Shown piece by piece: positions 39,106 through 47,811 of a DNA stretch of 64,000 nucleotides. Source of the stretch: Thiohalobacter sp. IOR34. Lineage in GTDB: Bacteria; Pseudomonadota; Gammaproteobacteria; Thiohalobacterales; Thiohalobacteraceae. The notes beneath the pieces were generated by a model. The model saw nothing but the letters and a program-made list of their open reading frames with translations, was not told where the DNA came from and did not search any database. Made by a program: the position numbers and the translations under genes. The stretch's first letter is position 1; each line of letters starts with the position of its first letter. Location: NCBI RefSeq assembly GCF_030406045.1, contig NZ_CP128988.1:2205438-2269437 (forward strand), given 5' to 3'.

Positions 39106-40563
39106 ATGAAGATCCTCTTTGCCAGCCCCGAAGCCCATCCGCTGATCAAGACCGGCGGCCTGGCCGACGTCGCCGGCGCCCTGCCCCGGGCGCTGAAGAA
39201 CCTGCACCACGAGGTTCGGCTGGTGCTGCCCGCCTACCGCAGCCTGCTGGACACCCTCGAGACACCGCCGGCGGAGGTGGCCCGGCTGCAGCTCCACGGC
39301 GACACGGCGCCGGTGCGCATCCTGCAGACCCACCTGCCCGGCAGCGCGCTCAAGGTCTGGCTGGTCGACGCCCCGGGCTGCTTCGACCGGCCCGGCAATC
39401 CCTATGTCGGGCCGGACGGCCACGACTGGCCCGACAACGCCCAGCGCTTCGCACGCTTCGCCCGGGCCGTGGTCGAGTTGGCCCAGGACCGCGCCGGCCT
39501 CGGCTGGCGTGCCGAGCTGGTGCACACCAACGACTGGCAGTGCGGTCTGGTTCCGGCCCTGCTGTCCCTGGAAGCGGCTCGTCCGGCGACCCTGTTCACC
39601 ATTCACAATCTGGCCTACCAGGGCCTGTTCGATGCCGCCCTGCTGGGCGAGCTCGGCCTGCCGCCGCATTGGTGGTCGATGGAGGCGCTGGAATTCCACG
39701 GCCGGCTGTCGTTCATCAAGGGCGGCCTGGTGTTCGCCGACCGGCTGACCACGGTCAGCCCGACCTATGCCCGGGAGATCTGCACCCCGCAATTCGGCTA
39801 TGGCCTGGAGGGCCTGCTGCGACACCGGCAGGACCGCCTCAGCGGCATCCTCAACGGCGCCGACTACCAGCACTGGAACCCGGGCAAGGATCCCCACCTG
39901 GCGGCCAACTACAACGGCCGCTCGCTGGCCGGCAAGGCCGTGGACAAGGCCGCCCTGCAGCGCGAATTCGGCCTGCCGGAGCGCCCGCAGACACCGCTGC
40001 TGGCACACATCGGCCGGCTGGTGGAACAGAAGGGGGTGGACCTGATCCTCGGCGCCCTGCCGCGACTGATGGAAGAGGACGTGCAACTGGTGGTGCTGGG
40101 CAGCGGCGAGGCGCAGCTGGAGGCGGCCCTGCGCGAGGCGCAGGCGGCCCACCCGCAGCGGATCGGCGTACGCATCGGCTATGACGAGCCGCTGGCCCAC
40201 CGCATCGAGGCCGGCGCCGACCTCTTCCTCATGCCCTCGCGCTTCGAGCCCTGCGGCCTGAACCAGATCTACAGCCTGCGCTACGGCACCGTGCCCGTGG
40301 TCCGCCGCACCGGCGGCCTGGCCGATACCGTGGTCGATGCCAGCGAGGCGGCGCTGCGCAAGGGCACCGCCACCGGCTTCCAGTTCGACGCACCCACCAC
40401 CGAGGCCCTGCTGCAGGCCATCGGCCGGGCACTGGGACTGTATCGCCAGCCACCGGTCTGGCGGCGGCTGATCGGCGCCGGAATGCGCCAGGACTTCAGC
40501 TGGACGCGCAGCGCCCGGCGCTATCTCGAGGTCTACCGCCTGGCCCTCGCCGACCGCGGCTGA
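39106..40563 (+). CDS. glgA: Glycogen synthase (ADP-glucose)
   Basis: The ATG at 39106 (MKILFASPEAHPLIKTGGLAD) gives 485 residues; earlier in-frame codons lie in the gnd leader. The ADP-glucose-binding KTGGLADVAGALP motif and the C-terminal FLMPSRFEPCGLNQIYSLRY typical of GT5 enzymes are present. The enzyme extends alpha-1,4-glucan chains, and indicates glycogen storage. No glgB, glgC or glgP is in the window. It precedes ppc by about 100 bases, which has its own promoter-like sequence. Confidence 0.96.
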   Translation: MKILFASPEAHPLIKTGGLADVAGALPRALKNLHHEVRLVLPAYRSLLDTLETPPAEVARLQLHGDTAPVRILQTHLPGSALKVWLVDAPGCFDRPGNPYVGPDGHDWPDNAQRFARFARAVVELAQDRAGLGWRAELVHTNDWQCGLVPALLSLEAARPATLFTIHNLAYQGLFDAALLGELGLPPHWWSMEALEFHGRLSFIKGGLVFADRLTTVSPTYAREICTPQFGYGLEGLLRHRQDRLSGILNGADYQHWNPGKDPHLAANYNGRSLAGKAVDKAALQREFGLPERPQTPLLAHIGRLVEQKGVDLILGALPRLMEEDVQLVVLGSGEAQLEAALREAQAAHPQRIGVRIGYDEPLAHRIEAGADLFLMPSRFEPCGLNQIYSLRYGTVPVVRRTGGLADTVVDASEAALRKGTATGFQFDAPTTEALLQAIGRALGLYRQPPVWRRLIGAGMRQDFSWTRSARRYLEVYRLALADRG

Positions 40564-40598
40564 GAACCGGCCGGCCTGCCGCCTCGCCCGAGCTGCGC

Positions 40599-40604
40599 TA
40601 TAAT
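40599..40604 (+). promoter_or_regulatory. -10 box upstream of ppc
   Basis: TATAAT lies 62 bases before the ppc start, with a weak -35. A small hairpin, GCCCGCC-TTGG-GGCGGC, follows in the presumed leader. This supports separate transcription of ppc from glgA. Confidence 0.45.
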
Positions 40605-40665
40605 GCGCGCTCTTTGCCCGCCTTGGGGCGGCACTACCAACAGAATCAACGAGTTGCCCTGAATC

Positions 40666-43476
40666 ATGATCGAACAACCCCGTGACAAGGCGCTGCGATC
40701 CCGCGTCCGCCTGTTCGGCAACCTGCTCGGCGAGGTGCTGCGCGACCAGGCTGGCGGCCAAGTGCTGGCCGCCGTGGAAACCCTGCGCAAGGGGTTCATC
40801 CGGCTGCGCAAGGAGGACGACCCGCGCCTGCGCCAGCGGCTGATGGACCTGATCGACGAACTCGATCCGGCCATCCTCACTCACGTGGTGCGCGCCTTCA
40901 ACGTCTACTTCAGCCTGGTCAACATCGCCGAACAGTCCTTCCAGCACCGCCAGCGGCGGCGCACGGTCAGCCAGGGCGGCCCGCTGTGGGAGGGCTCCTT
41001 CGACCACACCCTGCGCGAGTTCGCCGCCGACGGCATCGACGCCACGGCCCTGCAGCGGCTGCTCGACCAGACCCTCTACATCCCGGTATTCACTGCCCAT
41101 CCCACCGAGTCCAAGCGACGCACGGTGATGGAGGCGCTGCGCCGCATCTTCCTCACCAGCGAGCGCCTCGACCAGACCCGCCTCAGCCGCGAACAGCGCC
41201 AGGAGGTCATCGACGAGCTGCAGAGCCAGATCCAGATCCTGTGGAAGACCGACGAGGTGCGCGCCCACCGGCCACGGGTCAAGGATGAGATCCGCAACGG
41301 CCTGTTCTATGTCCGCGACAGCCTGTTCGCCGCGGTGCCGCTGTTCTATCGCTACCTGGAGAAATCCATCCGCCGCACCTATGGCGAGGGTCCCGATGGC
41401 GAGTTGCCGGTCAAGGCGCCGAGCATCCTGCGCTTCGGCTCCTGGATCGGCGGCGACCGTGACGGCAACCCCTTCGTCAAGCCGGAGACCACCGAGCTGG
41501 CGCTGCGCATGCACATGCACGAGGCGGTCTGCCTCTATCTGAAGCAGCTCGACGAGCTGCGCCATCTGCTGACCCACTCCAGCGAACTGGTCACCCCCAG
41601 CGAGGCCTTCCTGGAGAACCTCACCGCTGACAACGCGCGCTATGCGGCCGCAGCCTTCGCCGACCATCCCAGCCGCTTCAGCCACGAGCCCTATCGGCGC
41701 AAGCTGTACATCATGCGCCACCGCCTGCGGCGCACCCTGAAGTCGATCAACGCCCGGCTCGACAGCGACGAGCCGGCCGGCGACTGTTCACACTGCTACA
41801 CCAACGAGCAGGAGTTGCTCGACGACCTGTACCTGATCCGCGACTCCCTCTACAGCCACGGCGACGGGCGCATCGCCCGCGGCAGGCTGCAGGACATGAT
41901 CCGCCTGGTCGAGACCTTCGGTTTCTTCCTGCTGCAGCTGGACATCCGCCAGGAATCGACCCGTCACAGCGAGGCGCTGGCGGAACTGTTCCGCGTCCAG
42001 GGACTGGCGGACTACATGGCGCTGGACGAGCCGGCACGGCTGCAGCAGATGGCCGACGCCATCCGTTCGGGCCAGCCACCGGCCATCGACCGCGCAACCC
42101 TGTCCGAGCCGACCCGCGAGACCCTGGAGGTGTTCGACGTCATGCTGCGCATGCGTGACGAGGTCAGCCCGCGGGCCTTCGGCAACTACGTCATCTCCAT
42201 GACCCACTGCGCCAGCCATGTCATGGAGGTGATCTACCTGGCCTGGCTCACCGGCCTCGCCGGGCGCCGCGGCAACGACTGGTTCTGCCACCTGCGCGTC
42301 AGCCCCCTGTTCGAGACCATCGAGGACCTGTCGCATGTCGAGCAGGTACTCACCGAACTGCTCGGCAACGATACCTACCGCGCCCTGCTCGAAGCCTCCG
42401 GCAACCAGCAGGAGGTGATGCTCGGCTATTCCGACTCCTGCAAGGACGGCGGCATCCTCGCCTCCAGCTGGGGGCTGTACGGCGCCCAGCAGCGGATCAT
42501 CCGCATCACCTCGGAGATGGGAGTGCGCTGCCGGCTGTTCCACGGCCGCGGCGGCACCATCGGCCGCGGTGGCGGCCCGACCCACGAGGCGATCCTCGCC
42601 CAGCCGCCGGGCACGGTGCACGGCCAGATCAAGTTCACCGAACAGGGCGAGGTCCTGTCCTACAAGTACAGCCAGCTGGAGACTGCGGTCTACGAATTGA
42701 CCATGGGGGTCACCGGGCTGATGAAGGCCAGCCGCTCCATGGTCATCCCGGTGCAACCGGACCGCCGCGACTACCTGGGGATCATGGACGAGCTGGCCAC
42801 CCTCGGCGAACAGGCCTACCGCGATCTCACCGACCGCACCGAGGGCTTCCTCGACTACTTCTACGAGGCCTGCCCGGTGGACGAGATCGGCCTGCTCAAC
42901 ATCGGCTCGCGACCCAGCCACCGCAACAAGGCCAACCGTTCCAAGAGTTCGATACGCGCCATTCCCTGGGTGTTCGGCTGGGCCCAGTCCCGCCACACCC
43001 TGCCGGCCTGGTACGGCATCGGCTCGGCGCTGGAGGCCTGGCGCGACAAGGACCCGACACGGCTCGCCACCCTGCAGACCATGTACCGCGAGTGGCCCTA
43101 TTTCCGCGCCCTGCTGAGCAATACCCAGATGGCGCTGTTCAAGGCCCGCTTCGACATCGCCCACGAATACGCCGGGCTGGCCGAGGATCAGGAGCACGCC
43201 GAACGCATCTACCAGCGCATCGCCAGCGAGTACTACCGGACCCTGGACCAGGTGCGCCAGGTGGCCGACATCCAGGTGCTGCTGGAAGAAACACCGGCGC
43301 TGTACCTGTCGCTGAGCCGCCGCGATCCCTACCTGGATCCGCTCAACCACATCCAGATCCGGCTGCTCAAGCGCTACCGCAACGAGACCCTGCCGGAGGA
43401 GCTGCGCGAACGTTGGCGCGGCCCGCTGCTGCGCTCCATCAACGCCATCGCCGCCGGCATGCGCAATACCGGCTGA
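40666..43476 (+). CDS. ppc: Phosphoenolpyruvate carboxylase
   Basis: The product has 936 residues, in the usual range. The catalytic histidine region FTAHPTESKRRTVMEAL, the motif GYSDSCKDGGILAS and FHGRGGTIGRGGGPTHEA are all intact. The enzyme fixes bicarbonate on phosphoenolpyruvate to make oxaloacetate for the citric acid cycle. It is the last gene before the tandem repeat array. The C-terminal residues end in a short tail (AAGMRNTG) as in most bacterial forms. Confidence 0.97.
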   Translation: MIEQPRDKALRSRVRLFGNLLGEVLRDQAGGQVLAAVETLRKGFIRLRKEDDPRLRQRLMDLIDELDPAILTHVVRAFNVYFSLVNIAEQSFQHRQRRRTVSQGGPLWEGSFDHTLREFAADGIDATALQRLLDQTLYIPVFTAHPTESKRRTVMEALRRIFLTSERLDQTRLSREQRQEVIDELQSQIQILWKTDEVRAHRPRVKDEIRNGLFYVRDSLFAAVPLFYRYLEKSIRRTYGEGPDGELPVKAPSILRFGSWIGGDRDGNPFVKPETTELALRMHMHEAVCLYLKQLDELRHLLTHSSELVTPSEAFLENLTADNARYAAAAFADHPSRFSHEPYRRKLYIMRHRLRRTLKSINARLDSDEPAGDCSHCYTNEQELLDDLYLIRDSLYSHGDGRIARGRLQDMIRLVETFGFFLLQLDIRQESTRHSEALAELFRVQGLADYMALDEPARLQQMADAIRSGQPPAIDRATLSEPTRETLEVFDVMLRMRDEVSPRAFGNYVISMTHCASHVMEVIYLAWLTGLAGRRGNDWFCHLRVSPLFETIEDLSHVEQVLTELLGNDTYRALLEASGNQQEVMLGYSDSCKDGGILASSWGLYGAQQRIIRITSEMGVRCRLFHGRGGTIGRGGGPTHEAILAQPPGTVHGQIKFTEQGEVLSYKYSQLETAVYELTMGVTGLMKASRSMVIPVQPDRRDYLGIMDELATLGEQAYRDLTDRTEGFLDYFYEACPVDEIGLLNIGSRPSHRNKANRSKSSIRAIPWVFGWAQSRHTLPAWYGIGSALEAWRDKDPTRLATLQTMYREWPYFRALLSNTQMALFKARFDIAHEYAGLAEDQEHAERIYQRIASEYYRTLDQVRQVADIQVLLEETPALYLSLSRRDPYLDPLNHIQIRLLKRYRNETLPEELRERWRGPLLRSINAIAAGMRNTG

Positions 43477-43477
43477 C

Positions 43478-44143
43478 GGGAGGACAGCCACGGAACACAG
43501 GGACGTGCAAGGGCCTTACCGATAACCGCGAAATCCACGCAACCCGCGAAAAAGACGGGAATGCGGTATGCGCTCCGCGCAAGGCCGGCCGCAAGCTCCA
43601 AGCCATTTTATGTTTTCGTGGATTTCGTGGGTTTCGTGGCCACATCCCCGGCTGCGCATTCCCGGGGAACATCCCGGAACGGTCAAACAACCTGAAGGCT
43701 GATGGGAGGACAGCCACGGAACACAGGGACGTGCAAGGGCCTTATCGATACCGCGAAATCCCCGAAACCCGCGAAAAAGACGGGAATGCGGTACGCGCTC
43801 CGCGCAAGGCCGGCAGCAAGCTCCAAGCCATTTTATGTTTTCGTGGATTTCGTGGGTTTCGTGGCCACATCCCCGGCTGCGCATTCCCGGGGAACATCCC
43901 GGAACGGTCAAACAACCTGAAGGCTGATGGGAGGACAGCCACGGAACACAGGGACGTGCAAGGGCCTTATCGATACCGCGAAATCCCCGAAACCCGCGAA
44001 AAAGACGGGAATGCGGTACGCGCTCCGCGCAAGGCCGGCAGCAAGCTCCAAGCCATTTTATGTTTTCGTGGATTTCGTGGGTTTCGTGGCCACATCCCGG
44101 CTGCGCATTCCCGGGGAACATCCCGGAACGGTCAGGCAACCTG
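43478..44143. repeat. Tandem array of about three copies of a 225-226 bp unit
   Basis: Copies begin at 43478, 43704 and 43929 with GGGAGGACAGCCACGGAAC and differ by a few bases only. Each contains CGCGAAATCC...AACCCGCGAAAA near the start and TTTTCGTGGATTTCGTGGG later, which form an imperfect inverted pair. The last copy runs into the stop codon of panD (44132-44134). No coding function is apparent. A minisatellite-like expansion by slippage or unequal recombination is the simplest origin. Confidence 0.9.
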
Positions 44144-44512
44144 AACGGGGATCTCGTTGCCGATGCGGGTGATGCGGTTGTCCGGGTCGAGGTAGACCAG
44201 GGTCGGCTTGAAGACGGCGGCTTCCTGGGGGCTGAGACGGGCATAGCTGCAGATGATCACCCGGTCGCCGGGAGAGGCCTTGTGGGCGGCCGCGCCGTTG
44301 ACGGAGATGATGCCGGTACCGTCCTGGGCACGAATCGCATAGGTGGTGAACCGCTCGCCGTTGGCCAGGTTATAGATCTCGATCTGCTCGTACTCGCTGA
44401 TGCCGGCGGCATCCAGCAGCGCACCGTCGATGGCGCAGGAGCCCTCGTACTCCAGCTCGGAGTGGGTGACGTGGGCCTTGTGGAGTTTTGCCTTGAGGAA
44501 GGTAAGCTGCAT
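44132..44512 (-). CDS. panD: Aspartate 1-decarboxylase
   Basis: The product has 126 residues, the standard size. The self-cleavage site is EGSCAIDG (Gly-Ser near residue 25), which generates the pyruvoyl group. The enzyme makes beta-alanine for pantothenate synthesis, the substrate of PanC. The last codons (QVA, stop) lie within the edge of the tandem repeat array, where the other copies carry a slightly different ending. The gene is 73 bases downstream of panC. Confidence 0.95.
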   Translation of the reverse strand: MQLTFLKAKLHKAHVTHSELEYEGSCAIDGALLDAAGISEYEQIEIYNLANGERFTTYAIRAQDGTGIISVNGAAAHKASPGDRVIICSYARLSPQEAAVFKPTLVYLDPDNRITRIGNEIPVQVA

Positions 44513-44585
44513 GGCGGAAAGTCATCGAACAACGCGGAAGGCGAATTATCCCTGATCGCCGCAGCCGGCGCAATACCTCGACTTA

Positions 44586-45437
44586 TCAGTCGCTTATCAC
44601 GCGGATATTATCGATCAGCCGGGTCGTGCCGAGCCAGGCGGCGGCCAGCAGCACCCAGTCGGCATCGCTCTCGGCGGCTGGCGCGAGGTCCTCTGCCCGG
44701 CGGATGCTGAGATAGTCGGGGCGGAAACCGGCCGCCGCCAGGCGCTCGCGCCCGGCCGCCTCCAGGACCGCGAAGTCGCGCCGGCCGCCACGCAGCTCGT
44801 CCGCCAGCCAGCGCAGGGTGCGGTACAGCCCTGGTGCCCGGGCGCGTTGCTCCGGGCTGAGGTAGGCGTTGCGCGAGCTCATCGCCAGGCCGTCCGCCTC
44901 GCGCACCGTCGGCACCCCGTGGATCTCGATCGGAAAGCAGAGATCCTCGACCATGCGCCGGATCAGCACCAGCTGCTGGTAGTCCTTCTCGCCGAACACC
45001 GCCAGCTCGGGCTGCACCAGGTTGAACAGCTTGGCGACCACGGTGGCAACGCCGACGAAGAACCCCGGCCGCGAGGCGCCGCACAGCTCGTCGCCCAGGG
45101 GCGGCGGCTGGACCCGGGTGATGGCCGCCAGCGGCCGCGGGTAGAGGGTCGCCGCGGTCGGCGCGAACAGCAGGTCGGCACGCTCGGCGCGCAGCGCGTG
45201 CGCGTCGGCCTCCAAGGTGCGCGGATAACTGTCATAGTCCTCGTTGGGACCGAACTGCAGCGGATTGACGAATACGCTGACCACCACCCGGTCGGCCAGC
45301 TCGCGGGCCCGGCGCACCAGCCGCAGGTGCCCCTCGTGAAGGTTGCCCATGGTCGGCACGAAACCGATGCGCGACCCCGCCCGCCGCCACCCGGCCAGGG
45401 TGTTGCGCAGTGCCTTGATGTCGGAGACCGTCTGCAT
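44586..45437 (-). CDS. panC: Pantothenate synthetase
   Basis: The product has 283 residues. The nucleotide-binding [17 protein letters not shown] (HxGH type) and [16 protein letters not shown] are intact. PanC joins pantoate and beta-alanine with ATP. It follows panB by three bases, and panD follows it, so the order panB-panC-panD gives a complete route from ketoisovalerate and aspartate to pantothenate except for the ketopantoate reductase step. Confidence 0.96.
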   Translation of the reverse strand: MQTVSDIKALRNTLAGWRRAGSRIGFVPTMGNLHEGHLRLVRRARELADRVVVSVFVNPLQFGPNEDYDSYPRTLEADAHALRAERADLLFAPTAATLYPRPLAAITRVQPPPLGDELCGASRPGFFVGVATVVAKLFNLVQPELAVFGEKDYQQLVLIRRMVEDLCFPIEIHGVPTVREADGLAMSSRNAYLSPEQRARAPGLYRTLRWLADELRGGRRDFAVLEAAGRERLAAAGFRPDYLSIRRAEDLAPAAESDADWVLLAAAWLGTTRLIDNIRVISD

Positions 45438-45440
45438 GGT

Positions 45441-46253
45441 TCAGTCGAAGCTGTGCCCTGGCCCCGGGAAGCGGCCGTCACGCACCGCCGCCACATAGGC
45501 CTCGATGGCCGCCGGCACGCTGCCGGTGGCGGCCAGGAAGTCCTCGCTGAAGCGCGGCCGCCGGCCGGGGGTGATGCCCAGGATGTCGTACAGCACCAGC
45601 ACCTGGCCATCGCAATCCGCACCGGCACCGATGCCGATCACCGGGATCTGCAGGCTGCGGCGGATCTCGCCGGCCAGGGTCGAGGGGATGCACTCCAGGA
45701 CCAGCAGATCGGCCCCGGCCGCCTGCAAGGCGCGGGCATCCTCCAGCATGCGCTGCGCCGCGGCCGGCTCCCGGCCCTGCACCCGATAGCCGCCCGGCTC
45801 CTCGACCGACTGGGGGAGCAGCCCGAGATGGCCGCAGACCGGCACCCCACGGGCGGTGAGGTGGCGCACGATCTCCACCACCGGTCCACCACCCTCCAGC
45901 TTGACCACCTGCGCCCGGCCCTCGTCCATCAGCCGGCAGGCATTGTCCAGTGCCTGCTGCGGTTCCTGGTAGCTGCGGTAGGGCAGATCGACCACCCGCA
46001 GGGCGCGGCGCACGCCGCGCGCCACGCAGGCGGCATGGTAAACCATGTCGTCCATGGTCACCGGCCGCGTCGAGTCGTGCCCCTGGACGACCATGCCCAG
46101 TGAATCCCCGACCAGCGCCACCTCGACACCGGCCGCATCCAGCCAGTGGCCGAAGCTGGCGTCGTAGGCGGTGAGACAGGCGATGCGCCGCCCGGCGCGC
46201 TTCATGGCACGCAGGGCGGCGGGAGTGACGGCTTCCATGGTTGGCGGATTCAT
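45441..46253 (-). CDS. panB: 3-Methyl-2-oxobutanoate hydroxymethyltransferase
   Basis: The product has 270 residues. Signature segments are LTAYDASFGHWLDAAGVEVAL, shortened here, and LVGDSLGMVVQGHDST with the magnesium-binding aspartate, plus GHLGLLPQSV. The enzyme transfers a hydroxymethyl group from methylenetetrahydrofolate to ketoisovalerate. It lies 13 bases downstream of the deoxynucleoside kinase gene and is cotranscribed with panC. Confidence 0.96.
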   Translation of the reverse strand: MNPPTMEAVTPAALRAMKRAGRRIACLTAYDASFGHWLDAAGVEVALVGDSLGMVVQGHDSTRPVTMDDMVYHAACVARGVRRALRVVDLPYRSYQEPQQALDNACRLMDEGRAQVVKLEGGGPVVEIVRHLTARGVPVCGHLGLLPQSVEEPGGYRVQGREPAAAQRMLEDARALQAAGADLLVLECIPSTLAGEIRRSLQIPVIGIGAGADCDGQVLVLYDILGITPGRRPRFSEDFLAATGSVPAAIEAYVAAVRDGRFPGPGHSFD

Positions 46254-46266
46254 CTTCTCTCCGGCC

Positions 46267-46914
46267 TCAGAGTGCCGCCATCATCGGATTGAAATAGTGC
46301 CGGCCGCGCCTGGCGCGCCGCACCTCGGACAGCAGCGCCTGGTAATCGTCCTCGTTGCTGACCGGATCGATGTGGCTGGTGTTGACGATCAGCAACGGCG
46401 CCGCGCTGTAGTGGTGGAAGAAGCCGGCATAGGCCTCGGAGAGGCGCCGCAGGTAGTCGGCATCCATGCGCTGCTCGTGCGGCCGGCCGCGCTTCTGGAT
46501 GCGCGCCAGCAGCACCTCGACCGGGGCCTGCAGGTAGACCACCAGGTCCGGCACCGGGGCATCCAGGGTCAGGTGGGCATAGACCTGCTCATAGAGCCGG
46601 TATTCCTGCTCGTCCAGGGTCAGCTGGGCGAACAGCCGGTCCTTCTCGATCAGGAAATCGGCGACCCGCACCGGCCGGAACATGTCGCCCTGGCGCAGCT
46701 GCTGCATCTGCTCGGCGCGCTGCAGGAGGAAGAACAGCTGGGTCGAGAGGGCCCCCTCGCGCGGATTGCGGTAGAAGCGCTCCAGGAAGGGGTTGTCCTC
46801 CGCCCCTTCCAGCAGCAGCTCGGTACCGAAGCTCTCCGCCAGGCGCCGGGCAAGACTGGTCTTGCCGACGCCAATCGGCCCTTCGACGACGATGTAACCG
46901 GGATCTTGGCTCAT
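46267..46914 (-). CDS. Deoxynucleoside kinase family protein
   Basis: The start at 46914 (MSQDPGYIVVEGPIGVGKTS) gives 215 residues; it lacks a strong ribosome-binding site, and an ATG at 46977 is an alternative. The P-loop GPIGVGKTSLARRLAE, the ERFY segment and the LID-like KRGRPHEQRMDADYL are characteristic of the dNK/dGK family, which phosphorylates deoxynucleosides. In many gammaproteobacteria a gene of this kind lies between folK and panB, as here, but a repeat island separates it from folK. The physiological substrate is unknown. Confidence 0.85.
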   Translation of the reverse strand: MSQDPGYIVVEGPIGVGKTSLARRLAESFGTELLLEGAEDNPFLERFYRNPREGALSTQLFFLLQRAEQMQQLRQGDMFRPVRVADFLIEKDRLFAQLTLDEQEYRLYEQVYAHLTLDAPVPDLVVYLQAPVEVLLARIQKRGRPHEQRMDADYLRRLSEAYAGFFHHYSAAPLLIVNTSHIDPVSNEDDYQALLSEVRRARRGRHYFNPMMAAL

Positions 46915-47021
46915 GCAGGCAGGCAGTCCGTCATCGGCTCGGGAGGCATGCCAAGGGGGCATGTCCAACGTCCCCATGATAAACGATTCGCCGCCGCAAC
47001 ACTCACTAGGGAGTGTCTGGT

Positions 47022-47137
47022 CAACTCTGATTATAAACCGCCAAGACGCCAAGGGCGCCAAGAAAGCTTTATGAATTCAATAAATAGCAACTTGGCGTTG
47101 TGGGTGCCCTGGCGGCTATGTCAATTGATCAGAGTTG
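47022..47137. mobile_element. Small element with short inverted ends
   Basis: CAACTCTGAT at 47022 and its inverse ATCAGAGTTG ending at 47137 bound about 116 bases. Inside, an imperfect long stem pairs AACCGCCAAGACGCCAAGGG-type sequence with CTTGGCG...CCCTGGCGGCT. The interior has lower G+C than the surroundings (GAATTCAATAAATAGC). This resembles the dispersed CGCCAAG hairpins of many proteobacteria. Confidence 0.5.
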
Positions 47138-47140
47138 CCA

Positions 47141-47168
47141 TTAACCCGGCAACCAAATATGCCGTGTT
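47141..47168. repeat. Solo terminal repeat of the 283-bp element
   Basis: Twenty-eight bases beginning TTAACCCGGCAACCAAATAT are identical to the left end of the element at 23276. The partner end and interior are absent here. Confidence 0.75.
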
Positions 47169-47215
47169 ACATATTGCATCAGGCCCCGGATGATGGCGTG
47201 GCTGGACCCGCCGGG

Positions 47216-47285
47216 GATCGCGGCCTGGAGGCCGCTCCTACCAGGGTGCCACCATGCCCCGTAGGAGCGGCCTCCAGGCCGCGAT
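47216..47285. repeat. REP-like palindrome, copy 5 with inverted loop
   Basis: Arms match copies 1 and 2, and the flanks (GGATGATGGCGTGGCTGGAC on the left, GCGATTGGCG on the right) are in the same orientation. The central segment, however, is the reverse complement of that in copies 1-3 (ACCAGGGTGCCACCATGCCC against GGGGCATGG...CCACCCTGG). Confidence 0.85.
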
Positions 47286-47307
47286 TGGCGTGGTGTTAAC
47301 AGGCCCT

Positions 47308-47811
47308 TTAGTCGTCATCCCCGAGGCGCTCCAGCCCGTCACGGGGACAGGCGCGCAGCAGCTCCGCCAGCGGCCCCAGGCCGGGCAGCTGCAGGTCGGG
47401 GGCGATCTCGGCCAGGGGATAGAGCACGAAGGCGCGCTCGGCCAGCCCCGGATGCGGCACCTGCAGCCGCGGACTGTCGATCCGTTCCTGGCCGTACAGC
47501 AGCAGGTCGAGATCCAGGGTGCGCGGTCCCCAGCGCAGTCCCCCGCGCACCCGCCCCTGGGCCGCCTCGATGGCCTGCAAGCGGTCGAGCAGCTCCTCGG
47601 CCGGCAGCCGGGTCTCCAGGGCGGCCACGGCATTGAGATAGTCGGGCTGGCCGGCGGGTCCCATGGGCGGGCTGCGGTAAAAGGCGGAGCAGCGTACCAG
47701 GCGGCTCTCGGGCAGGGTGGCAAGCGCGACCAGTGCCTGGCGCAGCTGGCGGTGCGGCTGTTCGAGATTGCTGCCCAGGCCCAGGTAGGCGCGGACCGGC
47801 TGACTGCTCAT
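47308..47811 (-). CDS. folK: 2-Amino-4-hydroxy-6-hydroxymethyldihydropteridine pyrophosphokinase
   Basis: The start at 47811 (MSSQPVRAYLGLGSNLEQPH) overlaps the pcnB stop in ATGA and gives 167 residues. The HPPK signature RWGPRTLDLDLLLYG is complete, and GLGSN is conserved. FolK transfers pyrophosphate to the pterin in folate synthesis. The pcnB-folK pair is typical of gammaproteobacteria. A run of repeats follows the stop codon. Confidence 0.95.
   Translation of the reverse strand: MSSQPVRAYLGLGSNLEQPHRQLRQALVALATLPESRLVRCSAFYRSPPMGPAGQPDYLNAVAALETRLPAEELLDRLQAIEAAQGRVRGGLRWGPRTLDLDLLLYGQERIDSPRLQVPHPGLAERAFVLYPLAEIAPDLQLPGLGPLAELLRACPRDGLERLGDDD

Larger units (their letters stand above)
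46915..47307. repeat. Repeat island between folK and the deoxynucleoside kinase gene
   Basis: The 393 bases hold, in order, about 100 unique bases, a small inverted-repeat element (47022-47137), a solo end of the 283-bp element (47141-47168), and a full REP unit with its hairpin (47216-47285). No gene is seen. Several element types have landed at the same spot, splitting a folK-kinase-panBC operon. Confidence 0.75.

Noticed and set aside
43478-44143. CRISPR array
   Set aside because: The units are about 226 bp in direct tandem, without short repeats and unique spacers, and no cas gene is nearby.
43502-44144. Protein-coding frames running through the tandem repeats
   Set aside because: Open frames exist on both strands only because the unit lacks stops in some frames. 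They have no ribosome-binding site and the repeats continue into the panD stop codon.
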